Shown: positions 36,807-48,822, counted from the stretch's first letter. The stretch is 64,000 nucleotides of DNA from Cerrena zonata (GCA_038087015.1 JASBNA010000032.1:372001-436000); one strand, 5' to 3'. A program made the numbers and translations. The notes: a model not told the origin generated them from the sequence alone.

Positions 36807-39800
36807 GATAAATGAGTGAGAGCAAGAGGACTAGACGAAGGGGAGCCGAACGAGAGGATGTAAATGAGTGTGGGTAAGAGAAAGTGTGGCGAGTCAGGGA
36901 AGGAGCAGTCAGGGAACAAGAAACAGCTTAGAGAGAAATATATCGAAGAGAAGGAAGAGGCTGACATTGTGGCGACGTGGAGCCTGGTTTCAGTTTGGGC
37001 TGTTCCATATCCGTTTATGCCGCAGGAACAAACGCCTCTGACGACTTGACCAAGTCCGCTGCACCTGCATCCAGCGTAGAATGGAGTACGCAACCTGATA
37101 ATCGTCAACAGTCAGTTTAGGTGTGCAAAAGACAAAAAGAGAAAAGTATGAAAGAAATCGATTTTCAGCTTTCCGTTCTAAGTCCACGCGGCCCAACGGT
37201 TCCTTCATGTGAAGTATACCTGAAGCACCAACGCAGATCGGGCATTCATCGGACAGTACGTCCTCCGTAAACCACAGTAATTGTCATCTTAAACGATACG
37301 ATATAGAAAGCGTACTCACCGGCTGCCGTAGATGTATTTTGTCGTGGACAGATTGATGACACGTCACTTGTAATTTGTGAGATGGTTTGGTTTGAACATT
37401 CTATCCATGTGAGCTAACCTTCCCATGATAGACGGTGAACCGCAGTGTATAGCAATGAATGAGATGGTACTCAAGATCAAGTAGCCTTACTCGTGCAAGT
37501 TGAAGATCGAACTCGAGTAAATTGAAGCGAGAAGGCTGTATTAGGGTTAGGGGCTACACGAGTCCCGAAATTGTCGGGAATTGCCACAGAGCTCAAGTAC
37601 TTCAAACTTTGTTCACGACGTTCAACTTCAGTAGTCTGGAGTTGCATGAATTACATCACCGTAACACCATCTTTTTTAAGCCAACTGAGACTTAATTCAA
37701 TAACTTTGCTTTAGGCCTCGTTCTCCAACCCGAAACCAGACGGCTGTGACTTGAAATTGTATCAGAACAATTCTGGGCCTGCCATATACTACGCAATCTG
37801 ATATTAGTGAGTTCATAACATATCATATCAGATCATATCCTCGCGGGAGTACATGCGGACTCTTTGTGCTCATCTAAACAGCGGTGTTCACTTATGCAGT
37901 ACTTTGCCAAGCTTAAGGTCGAACCGCACATACTCCTTCCTGGTGTCAATTCCTCCCGTACATTAGGGGCGTTCAAACCACCTGAACACAGCGCTGAACA
38001 CGCTCTGAACACATCGCTGAACACAGGTCTGAACACAGTGCTCCGCCTTCCAAATAGAGACATTTGCTACGGTAACTCAGACCCTAGGATGGGGTTTACA
38101 GCTTCTCTGTTGTTATTTACGTTGTCAATATCATGGTTTGCTCAATTATACATCCATTCAGCTAGGTATTCATGCTAAGGTTAATCACTCAATAAGAATC
38201 CTAGGTATTCCTGTCTGATACAGGCAGAGGGAGCCTTAAAAATATTTACTTGTCAATTCTTTTCCGCAATTTGAATTGGCGAAGCTCAAAGCTAATCCCG
38301 CTCTGCTACCAGATGTATCGGCAAGGCACCTATGTCGTTTCTGTATAGCTCCGAGACTCCTTGTTGAAGGTGACAACTCTATCAAGTGGAAGTCTACCGT
38401 ATGCATGTTCTTTCACGATTTCTGGTCCGTTTTGGTTTTGGTATTATTGACCGCAGTAACGGGTTTCAATCTGTCACAACATATGCAACCATACATCAGA
38501 CTAGATCTAATCGCCGTTTCGCTCCTCTTTACTGAGATGTGGACTCCGCTGAGACGCAATTGGCGTTCACCCTCCGTTTACTGCCACCCCGAACCACAGG
38601 CAATATACTTCTTCCACAAATTCTGTACTCATGATATTATGAGCTGTCGGAGACGATCAGCGAATGATTCCTTCGCCACACCCGCAATGTGTCATTCCTG
38701 ACGACATGATGTCTGCCTTTTCTAGATTCGAGCTCAAGGATTTCAGTATAATGCGTTGGTTCATTCCACATGGTGACCCGTGAGGAGACCTGGTTATCTC
38801 CCCTTCGACTCAATTCCTTTTCTCCTTTCAGCAAGTCTTTCACCCCGTTCATTCGGACTTTGAACATACCCTCGGGAGTGTCCTCACAGCATTCCATCCT
38901 CGTTCCACCGACAATCGGTTGTTCTCAGTTACTTATTCAAGTTTTGACAGCTCGGGACCTGAACGAAACATGGGATTATGGTTACCAACCGTCTACAGTG
39001 TTTTTCCCTGCAGGCAGATGCAAATCTCGCTTAATGCTTTATGCAGAACAAGGTTCGCTACTTACGAGAAAAGTAGAACACTAGAAAATATGTACGCCGT
39101 CTCCTGTTTCTATCCAGTGTGGCCGGTTCCAAGGCTACAGTCTTCTTATGTAAGTAGTCTCCTTTTTATATCAGCAAAATACATCACTCACCACAGGAGT
39201 ACGATACCGGCGGGTACTGGTTTCTCGCCCTCCGGCTCGGTCCACTCTATATCCTTGAATAGGTAACATGCCCCGAGTTCATACCGGCATAGCACCCCAC
39301 GTCTCGTCAGGATGCGGGTGCCAGTCAATATTTCTATCACTTGCACGCACTCATTATGCAAATGCTCCTTGCGTAGCCCCAACTTTGATAATATCTCGGT
39401 CGACTTCGCAGGCTCCACAGAAAGAATGGCCTTGTTTCATTTTCCAGATCATCTCCACCCAATAATTTCCCAGACCGAAAGACTCCAAGGTCATCCTATA
39501 AAGTTTCGGTGGCCGATTGACTGTTTAAAGGACTGACAAGGGCATCTCGGGACCCTGGACCCGTGTTACTGTTGACGGGCGCAACTTGGTAGTCCTTCAG
39601 AAGAAGAGTAAATGTCACCGTTTTCAAGCTGTACCCTCTCTATTAATTGCGTCTTTTTGATGCGTATAGTCCACTCCATTATATATTTCATAAAGATCTG
39701 ACATCTTGAGAGATGGGTTTGCTGGTTTTAGTGGGTGTTCATGTGTTTGAGACTCGGACCATATTCCTTATCTGAGCTGTTCCCGGTATGGTATGTTTAT

Positions 39801-41096
39801 TCGCGTATTCAATGATATGCTGTTAGACAGTACAACTTCACCAGAAGTAACTAAGTTTGAAATTCAAATTGCTGTGGAGTGGTGTTCAAATTGCATGAAG
39901 GCCGCTTCGTTGAAGCGCTTAAGCCTTCTGATAGAACCACGACAACAACTGGAACTTTGGCTGTGAATTTCATCGCAGTGTAAGCCCAGACCGGGAACTC
40001 TGGAGTGTATCAGAACACTGTATCTTGTCAATCCGTACTGGGTCAGTAGCTGCTAGGATCGAAATTGACACTCACAGACACGCCGATCGACAACTTCAAT
40101 TTCCTTCCGGAAAATATTTCTAGCTCCTGAGGTCTGAGTACTGAGTACTGAGTCTTTGCAGTTTCGGTTTCCAGTCACTTTCCCGTTGGGAATATGTCTG
40201 AAGGACTCTGAACACCGTACCTACTTATCGCATATGTCGAGGTCTCTCAGATGCTCTCCATTTACCGAGAAGCCTTTCTGACTGCCGTAATGTAATCCAC
40301 TGTTATCATGTCACTGGTGACCAAAATAGCTCACCCATCTTGCCTCGAGGTTTTCGTATCCTAGCCAACCACTTGGATAACTGTCAAAATGGTGCTGCGA
40401 GCGCGATATGAATCCATTCACCTCTAGGTTCGTTTTCATGACCGACACGGAGCAAAAGCCATACTACTACAATGTGCTAGCCGGTACTTATCACTTGTGA
40501 TAGGCCTGAGAAATAATGCTTTCATGATGACGTTGGTGGGCCTACGGATAGATGGTTTCTATCCTTTTGAAGTCCCCGAAATCGCCTTCTGGCTCTAGAA
40601 CCTGGCTATATCCGCTCTGTTATCCTTATCTGTCGTTCGAAAACGAGAACAACGAACAACGTTTTGCTTGCATACCAAGCGTTGGCATTGTCCTTGAAAG
40701 AGCTTGGAGGCTAGAAGCTCGCGTGTGCCCAAGAAGAGATCGTACAGCGCCTTCATCAAGAACTGTACCTGACGAGTGATGATGTTCTCAAAATAGTGCG
40801 TAGATTTCTACCCACCACCATAGCCTCAATACTGAACCTACCCACATCGACCAATAATTTCGGATATATATACTCGGCATCCCTTGCATTATGATGCCCC
40901 ATCGCGGTTTCAACGATCTCGGGCTGTGGCGCTGTCGACTCAGGCCTCCTCTGCAAATATAGGGCTTGAGCTCTCTTTGATTTCTGGCCAGAGCGGGTCT
41001 CCCTTTATTTCACTCCACGCAGGACGTGTCCAAGGTTGGGTTGAATTCTTCACTTTCTTACCAAGGATATGGAAACTGGCAATACAGAGGCCATCT
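36807..41096. other. 4.3 kb without confident genes
   Basis: Several frames at 38276-39540 look partly protein-like on both strands, for example the hydrophobic SVLVLVLLTAVTGF at about 38430. None could be joined into a gene with sensible splicing. This could be a decayed gene. The right end is the receptor promoter. Confidence 0.45.
37983..38043. repeat. (CTGAACAC-N4)n tandem repeat
   Basis: Five imperfect units of about 12 bp, each with GAACAC, in a row. Confidence 0.85.
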
Positions 41097-42638
41097 ATGA
41101 CAATGCACACGCTGGAGGCGTTGCAGTAAGAGTTTTCTAAGTATTGAAATGATCTGTTGGCTGATTATAGGGTTCTTATTTCAAAGAGTTTGGTCGTAGC
41201 GGGCGTTCTATCCGGTTTGGCAGTCTTGACGGTGTTTGTGGTAAGTGCAAGTTTGAACGTACTTGAATCTAATGATGAACGGGGTTCATTCAGGCGGTTT
41301 CTATTCGATCTCCTTCTTATCAAAACACACATGTCGTTCCTTATTTCGTTTCTTTATTGGTGGCCAACGTTCTTCAAGCACTCGGCACATGCATGAACGC
41401 GAAGTGGGTGATCGAACATACAGTGGAGGCGGGTCCATTCTGCAGCTTCCAAGGTGCGATTAAACAGGTCGGTAATGTTGGAATGGCACTTTGGTGAGTA
41501 GGACTGCTTGGTATCAGGATTCCCTCTATTGAGAAAAACCACAGGTCTTTTGTGCTTGCATCACATCTCTTCAGTTTACTTTTCCTCCGGAGGAAGTCAA
41601 CTCAACGTGGGCTCTTGATGACCCTTATAGGCGGATGGTCTGTCATCATTTTCATTGTTGCTATTGGTCCTATCGCAATTCAGACTACCAAGAAGCGTGG
41701 TCCGTATTTCGGTCCGTCTGGTTATTGGTAAGCAATATGTCTGGCTCATCCACGCTAGCTACTCACTTGCAACAACTTAGGTGCTGGATTACTTCGTCAT
41801 ATCCACACGAACAGATATTCATGGAATATTTCTTTGTAAGTTTGTTTCATTTACTTCGTAACGCCACTCTGATTAGGTTTGTACTAGGAATTCCTGTCTG
41901 CGTTCCTTTCGTTTGTTCTGTACACGGGTATATTGTTGTGTGTCCGAGGTAACTTGATAAAGAGTGGCGGCCGTTGGCGTCTCCGATTTGTACCAAACGG
42001 CGAGAGCTGGCAGTTGTCCATCAGTCGTGACCGTATTGATTCGGCTATGGTTGCCGTTGCTGTTAGAATGGTCTGGTATGTCGTGTTTATTCGATATGTA
42101 TACCCCGTCTTCTGAGTCTGCACCTATGTTTAGGTATCCTGTGCGTACTTAGCCTCCATGCCTCCTGTTAACAGCGCATTGGCATCTAACTTGTATTTGT
42201 TTTGATAGGTGACATATAGTGTCTTGCTTTTACCGGCTTCTTTGGCGCGATTGATCGAATTTGGGGGCCACAATGTGCCGTTCTGGGCAACCATGTTAGC
42301 AGATTTTATCTTCAATCTTCAAGGTATTTAATCATAGCTTTATCAACGAACTCGAGCTAAACCCTGTGGTATCGCTAGGTTTCGTCAATGTCGTAGTCCT
42401 CTTGAGCACCCGTCGCTTTATACCTGACACCGCAACCCTTCCAATATTCTCTACTCCAAGGAAAGAGATCGATTTCACGTCACCCGAAGCAATTGGCATA
42501 ACACCATTCATACTACCACCCAAGCCAGAACCTGCGCAGCTCGAGCGTGCGGAAACCGTGGTATCAGTAGATTCCACCACCCCGATGGTCCCCAAGCCAA
42601 GATTCAGTATGCTTAGACCTATGTCGTGGCGCCGGTAG
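41097..42638 (+). CDS. Git3/cAR-like seven-transmembrane G-protein-coupled receptor
   Basis: Nine exons: 41097-41125, 41171-41240, 41294-41493, 41545-41727, 41781-41835, 41888-42075, 42134-42140, 42209-42323, 42379-42638, giving 368 aa. Exon 7 is a 7-nt micro-exon supplying Tyr-Pro in MVWYPVTYSVLLLPASLARL. Hydrophobic helices include VVAGVLSGLAVLTVFV, TLIGGWSVIIFIVAIGPIAI and FLSAFLSFVLYTGILLCV. The last two helices and the following VNVVVLLSTRRFIPD match the C-terminal part of fungal Git3/Gpr1-type glucose-sensing receptors. The cytoplasmic tail ends in SMLRPMSWRR. It would act at the plasma membrane through a G-alpha; two G-alphas occur in this window. The ligand is unknown. The start could also be the Met at 41103. 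Confidence 0.82.
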
Positions 42639-43022
42639 GATACGGACAGTGACAGGGATGTATGAGGAATGATGACGTGTATTTAATCAAACCTACTCCG
42701 GCGATACAAATAGCGAAATGGAATACAGGATTGGTATGAGAAGACTGAAGGTAGATTGCCCGAGAATGAGAAGATTTCCTGTGAGGGACATATGGGAGCA
42801 GTGCAATACTTTGAATGACAAAGCATAACTATTCGACGAACGTTTAGATTTCGAGGTAAGGAGAGTGGGGAGTGAATGTGGAAGAATTCAAAAGATATAT
42901 CCACAACTCGGTGGACTACTTAGTCACTAACAATGATGTTAAGACTTTGAAGGCAACGGATGAATGTATGATGCTACTCACCGAAACAGTATTTGAACAC
43001 GGTCTGCTTATGAGGGAGCTAA
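42639..43022. other. receptor 3' region
   Basis: Convergent with the first coiled-coil gene. Parts recur at 45060-45170 and 46600-46810, so this stretch was copied into the array. Confidence 0.65.
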
Positions 43023-43926
43023 TTAGGGCCTAAAGTTTAGCTGAAACACCCAAGACTGAACCTCGATAGATGACATACTGCTTAGACTTGCGATGACGAT
43101 ATCGAGTCTGTGGTTTAATCTGATCTCTGCTTGTCCGGCCGTAGCGGCGGCCTCAGCGATAGCTATGCCCTTCGTGACAAAACCATCGTGAACGACCATT
43201 TCCAAACCGTCGATCCTCCCCGTCAGGGTAGTCACGGCATCGTCGATTTTCTCCGTCAGGGTAGTCACGGCATCGTCGTATGTGACATCTAGAGTGACCA
43301 TCTTTTGCTCCAGTTTTATAAAGGAGGCTTGAGAATCATCGGTGGCTCGTTGAGTAGCTCTTTCAAGACCAGCGATAGCTGCAGTAAGAGTCTTGAGAGT
43401 TCCATCCAAGTCATCCACCTTAGAGGATAGTTCTGTCACGGTTTGTCGAACGTCCTGGAATTCATGTAAGGATTGATCTATCTTATCCAGTTTCTTGGAT
43501 AGCTTTGAGTTCTCGACGAGAATGTTGTCGAAGGTGTTGCGAGTGCGCATGACAGCATCATCGAGTCGCGTCTCGTATCCTGTAATTCGAATCGTAGGAT
43601 GAGGACTTATGGGATCGGGATCTGAGAACTCGGTGAACGCCGCGGAAGAGCGGGTGCTAGCAGTAGCTGATAATTTGGGCACAAAAGTTATTATCAGAGC
43701 GAGTAACACATGTCACAATTATCAGAGTACAAACGCACGAATTTGTTCGTAGTGAGACTGGTGACTCGACATAGCTGACAGACAGAAAGGCAATAATAGC
43801 GAGAGGGAAAGGGTGACGCCAAGTATGCATCAGAATTGGATTTCAATGGTAATATTAGAGGGTCGGTAAGGTTGCATACTTGGAAAACTTGTATTGTATG
43901 TACGTACATGATCTCGGTGAATCCAT
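43023..43926 (-). CDS. array coiled-coil protein CC1 (type A)
   Basis: Exons 43926-43908, 43738-43703 (approximate, 36 nt) and 43666-43023 (644 nt) give 232 aa. The head is MDSPRSSMSSHQSHYEQIP. After HPTIRITGYETRLDD begins an almost continuous coiled coil with repeated Val/Leu heptads: LSKKLDKIDQSLHEF, SSKVDDLDGTLKTL, and VTTLTEKIDDAVTTLTGRID, a short internal duplication. No catalytic motif, signal peptide or membrane helix is seen. Only CC3 shares its HP-x-IR-x-GxET motif and its 644-nt last exon. Family and function unknown; a structural or oligomerising role is inferred from the coiled coil. Confidence 0.72.
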
Positions 43927-44114
43927 CGTGTGTGTATGTATAAGGGGGGACCTAGAGGGGGGGACCTATATAGCGCCTTGTTCGGTCAACAACATAGGTA
44001 GTAGAAGACATAATCGTACAGTAGGTGCCTAGTAGTAGGTTTGATGGACAACGCAGGGTAACAGTTAGGAGGAGTAGATGGCTTGCGCCGTTGCGGAGGA
44101 CTGAGAACAAAAGG

Positions 44115-44165
44115 CGCTCGTTGTGCTGTCCCTATATGTACTTATTTCTAAGTCCGACACTCAGC
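44115..44165 (-). promoter_or_regulatory. array promoter block upstream of CC1
   Basis: Read on the minus strand: GTCGGACTTAGAAATA followed by ACATATAGGGACAGCACA. Versions of it precede five other array genes (see the entries near 48232, 53321, 55721, 57571, 59575 and 61397). Here it lies about 200 bp from the ATG, farther than in the others. Confidence 0.6.
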
Positions 44166-44226
44166 GACTCAGACGATATCCGTCTATTTTTTGGTGACAC
44201 TTCACACGAGATGGAAAGATAAGAGC

Positions 44227-45040
44227 TGCACAAATACATACATTACGAAGTCATTCCTCCAAACTAAGGCTCGATCCTTGTCCGCAAAATTTTCCCGCAG
44301 ATATATGTGGTGTATTTGAACCAGGGCTCGGTGCTGAGTGGATGTTCGCCTCTCAACTTGGGTAAAGGCGGTGGCCGTGATACTCGTGTTGATTGTAGAA
44401 TACAAATGAAGTGATATTTGGGGGAAGGAACGACCCGAAAGTATGAAAACAATCGCGATGATTCGCAACCCCGGCAAGCGCGGTCATTGTGTCTCTGTCG
44501 ATAGCAATCTGCCCGGTTCTCGAACTCTCTTCGCCCAATTTTCTCCACTTCCGAAAGTTTCTCCTCCGAGGAATTAATTTCTCGCTCGATTTCTATACGT
44601 TCTGTTGTAGTTCCCACCCGACTTTGCGACCATAAACCGGTCCTATCTCCATCGATGGTCAACAGCTGGGTATGGTACTTACTTTGTAAGAGATGGGCTA
44701 CAATACAAGAATAAATCAGGAATGATCCCGGTAATTGAGGGACTAGACTAACCGTAGCGAGATGGTTATCAAAGTGATACCGAGGTCCTTCGCAGCGTGC
44801 TCATACATTTGACCTTCGACATTACTTGACACCGGGCTGGTACACTTTAACCCGATACAAACTAACACGCGGTTAGAAAGAAGTATCACAAGAGTAGGAA
44901 ATGTGGGCCCACCATCCAACCTCGGCATGTGGCTGGATCCTCCTGCCATGCCCATCTGCGAGGTTCTGAAGATCAGCTGCCATGGCACAGACTAGAAATA
45001 ACTTACACGTTACTTCTCGCCGTCACTCAAGATGTCTTGC
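44227..45040 (-). pseudogene. ABC transporter 3'-end fragment 1
   Basis: Corresponds to the last exons and 3' UTR of the ABCD gene at 61782-64000. Recognisable are the signature-region remnant at 45003-45040, MGMAGGSSHMPRLDGG (parent MGMARVFYHKPKFAVLDE) and CTSPVSSNVEGQMYEHA. LGITLITISLR and the tail TTERIEIEREINSSEEKL follow. The Walker-B Glu is changed to Lys and the tail is frameshifted by a 2-nt difference near 44550. It cannot make a transporter. Confidence 0.82.
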
Positions 45041-45042
45041 TA

Positions 45043-45170
45043 CAGTGGTCCTAAAGCTAAGATTCAGTATTCTCAGACCTATTTCATGGTGCCGATACTG
45101 TACGACTCGGAGGGATGATGATATGTATTTATATAAACCTAATATGGCGATCCAAACATCGGACTGAAAA
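45043..45170 (+). pseudogene. copied 3' end of the receptor gene
   Basis: Matches 42590-42715: coding LRFSILRPISWCR against PRFSMLRPMSWRR, followed by the same UTR (GATGATATGTATTTATATAAACCTA against GATGACGTGTATTTAATCAAACCTA). It abuts ABC fragment 1, so the junction marks a duplication breakpoint. Confidence 0.75.
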
Positions 45171-45707
45171 CAGAATGGAAGGCGGCATCGGCGGGCTCGG
45201 AGGGCCGTAAATTGGCCAGACATACTATTATACTAAGTTCAACACTGAGTGAGACTCGAGAGACATACAGGTCAAAATGTGCTGTCTGCAGAAACAGTAG
45301 TTCTCCGTCAGAAATTCAAAAGGAATGAATAAGGACATAATTTCGGTGTTGTATATTAGAAAGTGGGAATGATTCCAGTCAATGAAATCCTAGGCAAGCG
45401 GCGGGGCTAGAGCTTAAAGCCTGTCAGAGAGATAATCCAATACAGGAGCAACTAGGAGCGCAGTCGCAAGATGACGATAAGAGCTATAAAGCATATTTAC
45501 GGAAAGGATAGCAAGCAAACTAGGAAGGAGGGCTTGAGATCTAGAGGTTGAGTTAAAGGAGGTGAACAGTGGGGATTCGTGTCGGTATCGGAGGGGGTAA
45601 GTCATTGGCTTGATTACTATTGCATGAATTAGAGATCTAGGAGGGTAAGGTAACGATTAAAACCGTACTCACCATGTCGGACCAAGAGTTGAAGGAGAGG
45701 GGTTCCT
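45171..45707. other. array spacer downstream of CC2
   Basis: No gene. It shares a TATAAAGC-to-GGATAGCAAGC stretch with spacers near 54740 and 58590. Confidence 0.5.
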
Positions 45708-46361
45708 TCACATCACTCGACCGATTATCATGAAACAACTTCCGGACCCAATATCTGCAGCGGATGAGGTTTTGGGAGCTGACTCGTCATCAGCAGCGGT
45801 GGGCGCCGTGTCATCACTATTAAACGATCCAGTATCTTGTATGATCGTCGTGTAGACTACAGTCGGAGAGGTAGTCTCAAGTCTGTTTATGTTGGAAAGG
45901 CGTACACCGATAGCTTTGACATTGGCACTGATAGAGGTAGCCTCGGTGCTGATAGCGGCTAGCGTGGTGTTGATGGAGGTAAGGCCAGTGTCGATGGAGA
46001 TAAGTTTGGTCTCGATGGAGGTAACACTGGCCTCGATCCTGGAAACCCCTTCATTAAGAGCATCAAACCCCTTCTCGAACTTAGCGACAAAAGCATCGAT
46101 CTTCGCGTTGATATTGGCCTCATGAGACTCCAGCTTTCTATTCAACTTGTCGAGCGAATCCTCAATCTCTTGCAATAAAAGTTGAATATCAATAGCTAGT
46201 AAGGAGTATTGTTGTATCAGTAAAGCTACACGTTGGATGTACACATGCGAAATGTACACCGTGACGTACATGAACTGGGGGGAGGATTTCCTATTATGAA
46301 GTATTCTGATCAGCCAATTGCATAGATGACGAGATAAACTCATACTAGGGATGCCACCCAT
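45708..46361 (-). CDS. array coiled-coil protein CC2 (type B)
   Basis: Exons 46361-46346, a 21-nt exon at about 46289-46269 and 46195-45708; the sum is 525 nt, 174 aa. The spliced head is MGGIPRNPPPSSSIDIQLLL. The unspliced frame is also open, but it misplaces the start of the conserved region. Conserved type-B core: SIDIQ-LLLQEIEDSLDKLNRKL, then KIDAFVAKFEKGFDALNEG. Seven-residue coiled-coil repeats follow with Ile/Val/Leu (SVTSIETKLISIDTGLTSI). The tail is acidic, then ends GSGSCFMIIGRVM, a hydrophobic patch with one Arg, as in other type-B members. Unknown function. The tail may touch a membrane or a partner. Confidence 0.7.
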   Translation of the reverse strand: MGGIPSMSLSRHLCNWLIRILHNRKSSPQFMYVTVYISHVYIQRVALLIQQYSLLAIDIQLLLQEIEDSLDKLNRKLESHEANINAKIDAFVAKFEKGFDALNEGVSRIEASVTSIETKLISIDTGLTSINTTLAAISTEATSISANVKAIGVRLSNINRLETTSPTVVYTTIIQDTGSFNSDDTAPTAADDESAPKTSSAADIGSGSCFMIIGRVM

Positions 46362-47127
46362 GGCTAGCGGTCAATGTTAGTAGTACCTCAAGGGGGTTGT
46401 CAGTTACGGTGCGAGTGCGAGGGATTTGGAGTCCAGTGTGTTCAGAAAGTGGTTGCTTTTACGTCATGAATATTACCACATTCATATGTACAGTCTAAGT
46501 AAAGGACTACCATTAGGCCCGAGCCCGCGTCATTAAAGTCTGTGCGGATTATATTATCAGTCGAGATGGCCTATAACCGGTTCCAACATGCAAACGAAGA
46601 AGTATGATGGATGATGACGTGTATTTATTCAACCACCGGTATGACGACGATACAAACAACGTAATTGGTACGAAAAAACTAGATGGTTGTGATGATATAT
46701 GGCACTAGTATTCCGATGGTAGAGCATTTCGTGTTGGGAATTGAGACGACAGCAAGTTGAAGAAGAAAATCGGGAAAATGTACCCATTGCTAGTTATGAT
46801 GTTAAGTTCTTGGCGCAAGAAGAGTACATCCAAATGGTACTTGAATCCAAGCAAGGATATCGTTGGGGGATTGGGGAGAGGGCTGTATGAGCGAGAGAAA
46901 TACAAAGGCTAGGGAGTGGAAAAATGGCATACGACAGCAAAGCGACCGAAAGTATTTCATGATAGCAAGACAAGAGAAACGGATGGTCTAGCAGGGACAA
47001 TGCAATCTGAACGGAAGATGGCGATCCCAAGTATAGATGCGTATTCGGTCACTGTGTAAATAAGTTAGATTTCCCACAGACCAACTAAATAACAACGTAC
47101 TTGTACCCATCCACCAAAAACAGTGGA
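46362..47127. other. array spacer with receptor-3'UTR-like segment
   Basis: 46600-46810 resembles 42660-42960 downstream of the receptor (GATGACGTGTATTTA, then GATACAAA, then AATGATGTTAAG/TATGATGTTAAG). No gene. Confidence 0.55.
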
Positions 47128-48114
47128 TTAAACCCGCGTCAGGTTAGGGGTAGATTTCGTCCCCTTCGAGCCAAAGAAGTTAGGCAATTTCAAGGTGAGC
47201 TTTGCTTTGCGCGCCGGGCGATCATCACGATCGATAGCTGACGTGGGATCGATAGCTGACGTGGGATCGGGAGCGTCCTCGAGAGGGAGGACATCTGAGT
47301 CCGCATCGGCAGCTTCGAGCACGAAATTTGAGACATGATGCCTGACAAAATCTCCAGCGGATTCTACGACAGCCAACCTTGTATCCAGCGAATTGACTTG
47401 TTTGCGAATTTCCTCCAGCGAATTGACTTGGTTGCGAATTTCCCTGATTTCTGTATCAGTATGACTGACCGCCTCAGCCACCTCCCGCATTGATTTGGTG
47501 AGCTCAATAATGAAAGTTGTCAAGCCTTGCACGGAGGTGGTTAAGTTGTCCACCTTGATGCTTAACCCGTCCACTTTGGTATTCACTTCTTTGACCGTCG
47601 AGGTGAGTTGTAAGTTATTGTAGTAAAGATTGTCGAAGGTCTCGCGTGAACGTGCAGCAACGACCTCGACATCTGTTTCGAACCCTGCAAGCCGGATGAC
47701 CGGGTGTCCACTCATATAGTTGTACGCCGACTCATCGGAGAGGCTGCGATTATCGTAAGGGGGAGAGGATGCTAATGATAGATGCTATCAGAACCACAAG
47801 CATGAAATGAACAAAACACCGACGTACTGGTACTTGGTTGTGGGCTGTCAGACGACCGATTCAAGGCTAGAGCTGATGGATAGGAAGAGAATCGCGGGAG
47901 GAGAGAAGGTGCCAGCAAGTATATGTTATAGTCGATGGGACAATGTTCAAAAATATATGAGTAAAGCCATGTATTTGTAATGAAGTTGTTTTGCATGGAC
48001 GTACATGATCTCGGGGTTTCCAGTCGCTCGTTGATAGGAAGGTTATCTGTCATACAGTTCTACTTAGTTAACTGTCTGCGTGATAGGAAATAGATTCATA
48101 CTGCGAGTAGCCAT
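47128..48114 (-). CDS. array coiled-coil protein CC3 (type A)
   Basis: Exons 48114-48102 (13 nt), 48046-48005, 47872-47828 and 47771-47128 (644 nt, equal to CC1), 247 aa. The head is MATRNNLPINERLETPRS, shared with CC7 and CC9. Then come a Ser/Pro segment and the type-A motif HPVIRLAGFETDV. The coiled coil repeats VDGLSIKVDNLTTSV, and a segment EIRNQVNSLEEIRKQVNSL is internally doubled. The C-terminus has a duplicated DPTSAI, then KLTLKLPNFFGSKGTKS, a basic/hydrophobic tail. It joins the type-C head to the type-A body, so the two subfamilies are mosaics. Function unknown. Confidence 0.72.
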
Positions 48115-48231
48115 TGTTAGCGAGCAATAGACGTGACAATATAGCAGCTGTCAAGAGCGTAGGGAGACGATCAGGTATGTGTGGATTGTGGGCGTTGCGA
48201 GGAAGGTCACACAACTGGCAAAGTGACGCCC

Positions 48232-48272
48232 GGTGTGCCATCCTTATATGACTACATTTACAAAGTCCGACT
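48232..48272 (-). promoter_or_regulatory. array promoter block upstream of CC3
   Basis: Minus-strand reading: AGTCGGACTTTGTAAATGTAG, CATATAAGGATGGCACA. The TATA-like core lies about 130 bp before ATG 48114. Confidence 0.6.
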
Positions 48273-48392
48273 CTCAGCAACTCAGACAACATCCGCTTCA
48301 AGTTCTGATGACCAACCACAGAAAGACGGAGAAACAAGGACGGCATACATCTGAACATTAGAATGTCATCTTTCCAATCTAAGAGTTCGTTG

Positions 48393-48765
48393 TTATCCAG
48401 AATCGGCGGTGCAGATCTTTGTCCCCCAGGATTTTCCCTGGCACTGGTATAACATGTGTGGCGTACTTGGGCCAAGCCTCGGATGGCACACGGGGGATGT
48501 TTCGGTTTGGGAAAAGATGGTGTTTATGATACTCGTGCTGATCATAGGGTACAGGGAAATGACACCGAAAGGAAAGAAGGACCCGAAAATCTGAAAACAA
48601 TCATAAGGAGTCGCAGTCCCAACAAGCGCGGTCATTGTGTCTCTGTCGATAACAATCTAGCCGGTTCTCGAACTCCTTTCTCTCAATTACCCACTTCCAG
48701 ATGCTTCTCCTCCAGGGAAACCATGTCCCGGTCGAGCTCCACTCGTTCTTCTGCACTTTCCATCC
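48393..48765 (-). pseudogene. ABC transporter 3'-end fragment 2
   Basis: Contains SAEERVELDRDMVSLEEKHLEVGN, then an early stop where the parent continues WEKRVEEL, plus the parental 3' UTR with GACAGAGACACAATGACCGCGC. The upstream catalytic exons are missing. Confidence 0.8.
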
Positions 48766-48768
48766 CAG

Positions 48769-48822
48769 TTAGCCGGGTGTTATCGGAAGGAGAACTTGAA
48801 CAAGGTCCCACAACTGATTGAC
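48769..48822. repeat. junction repeat (copy 1)
   Basis: The stretch TTAGCCGGGTGTTATCGGAA through CCCACAACTGATTG recurs at 58108-58160 after ABC fragment 3. Here it is followed by the F-box gene, there by the next array unit. Confidence 0.85.

Noticed and set aside
44264..44662. 132-codon minus ORF as a separate gene
   Set aside because: It is a frameshifted readout of ABC transporter fragment 1 and its former 3' UTR.
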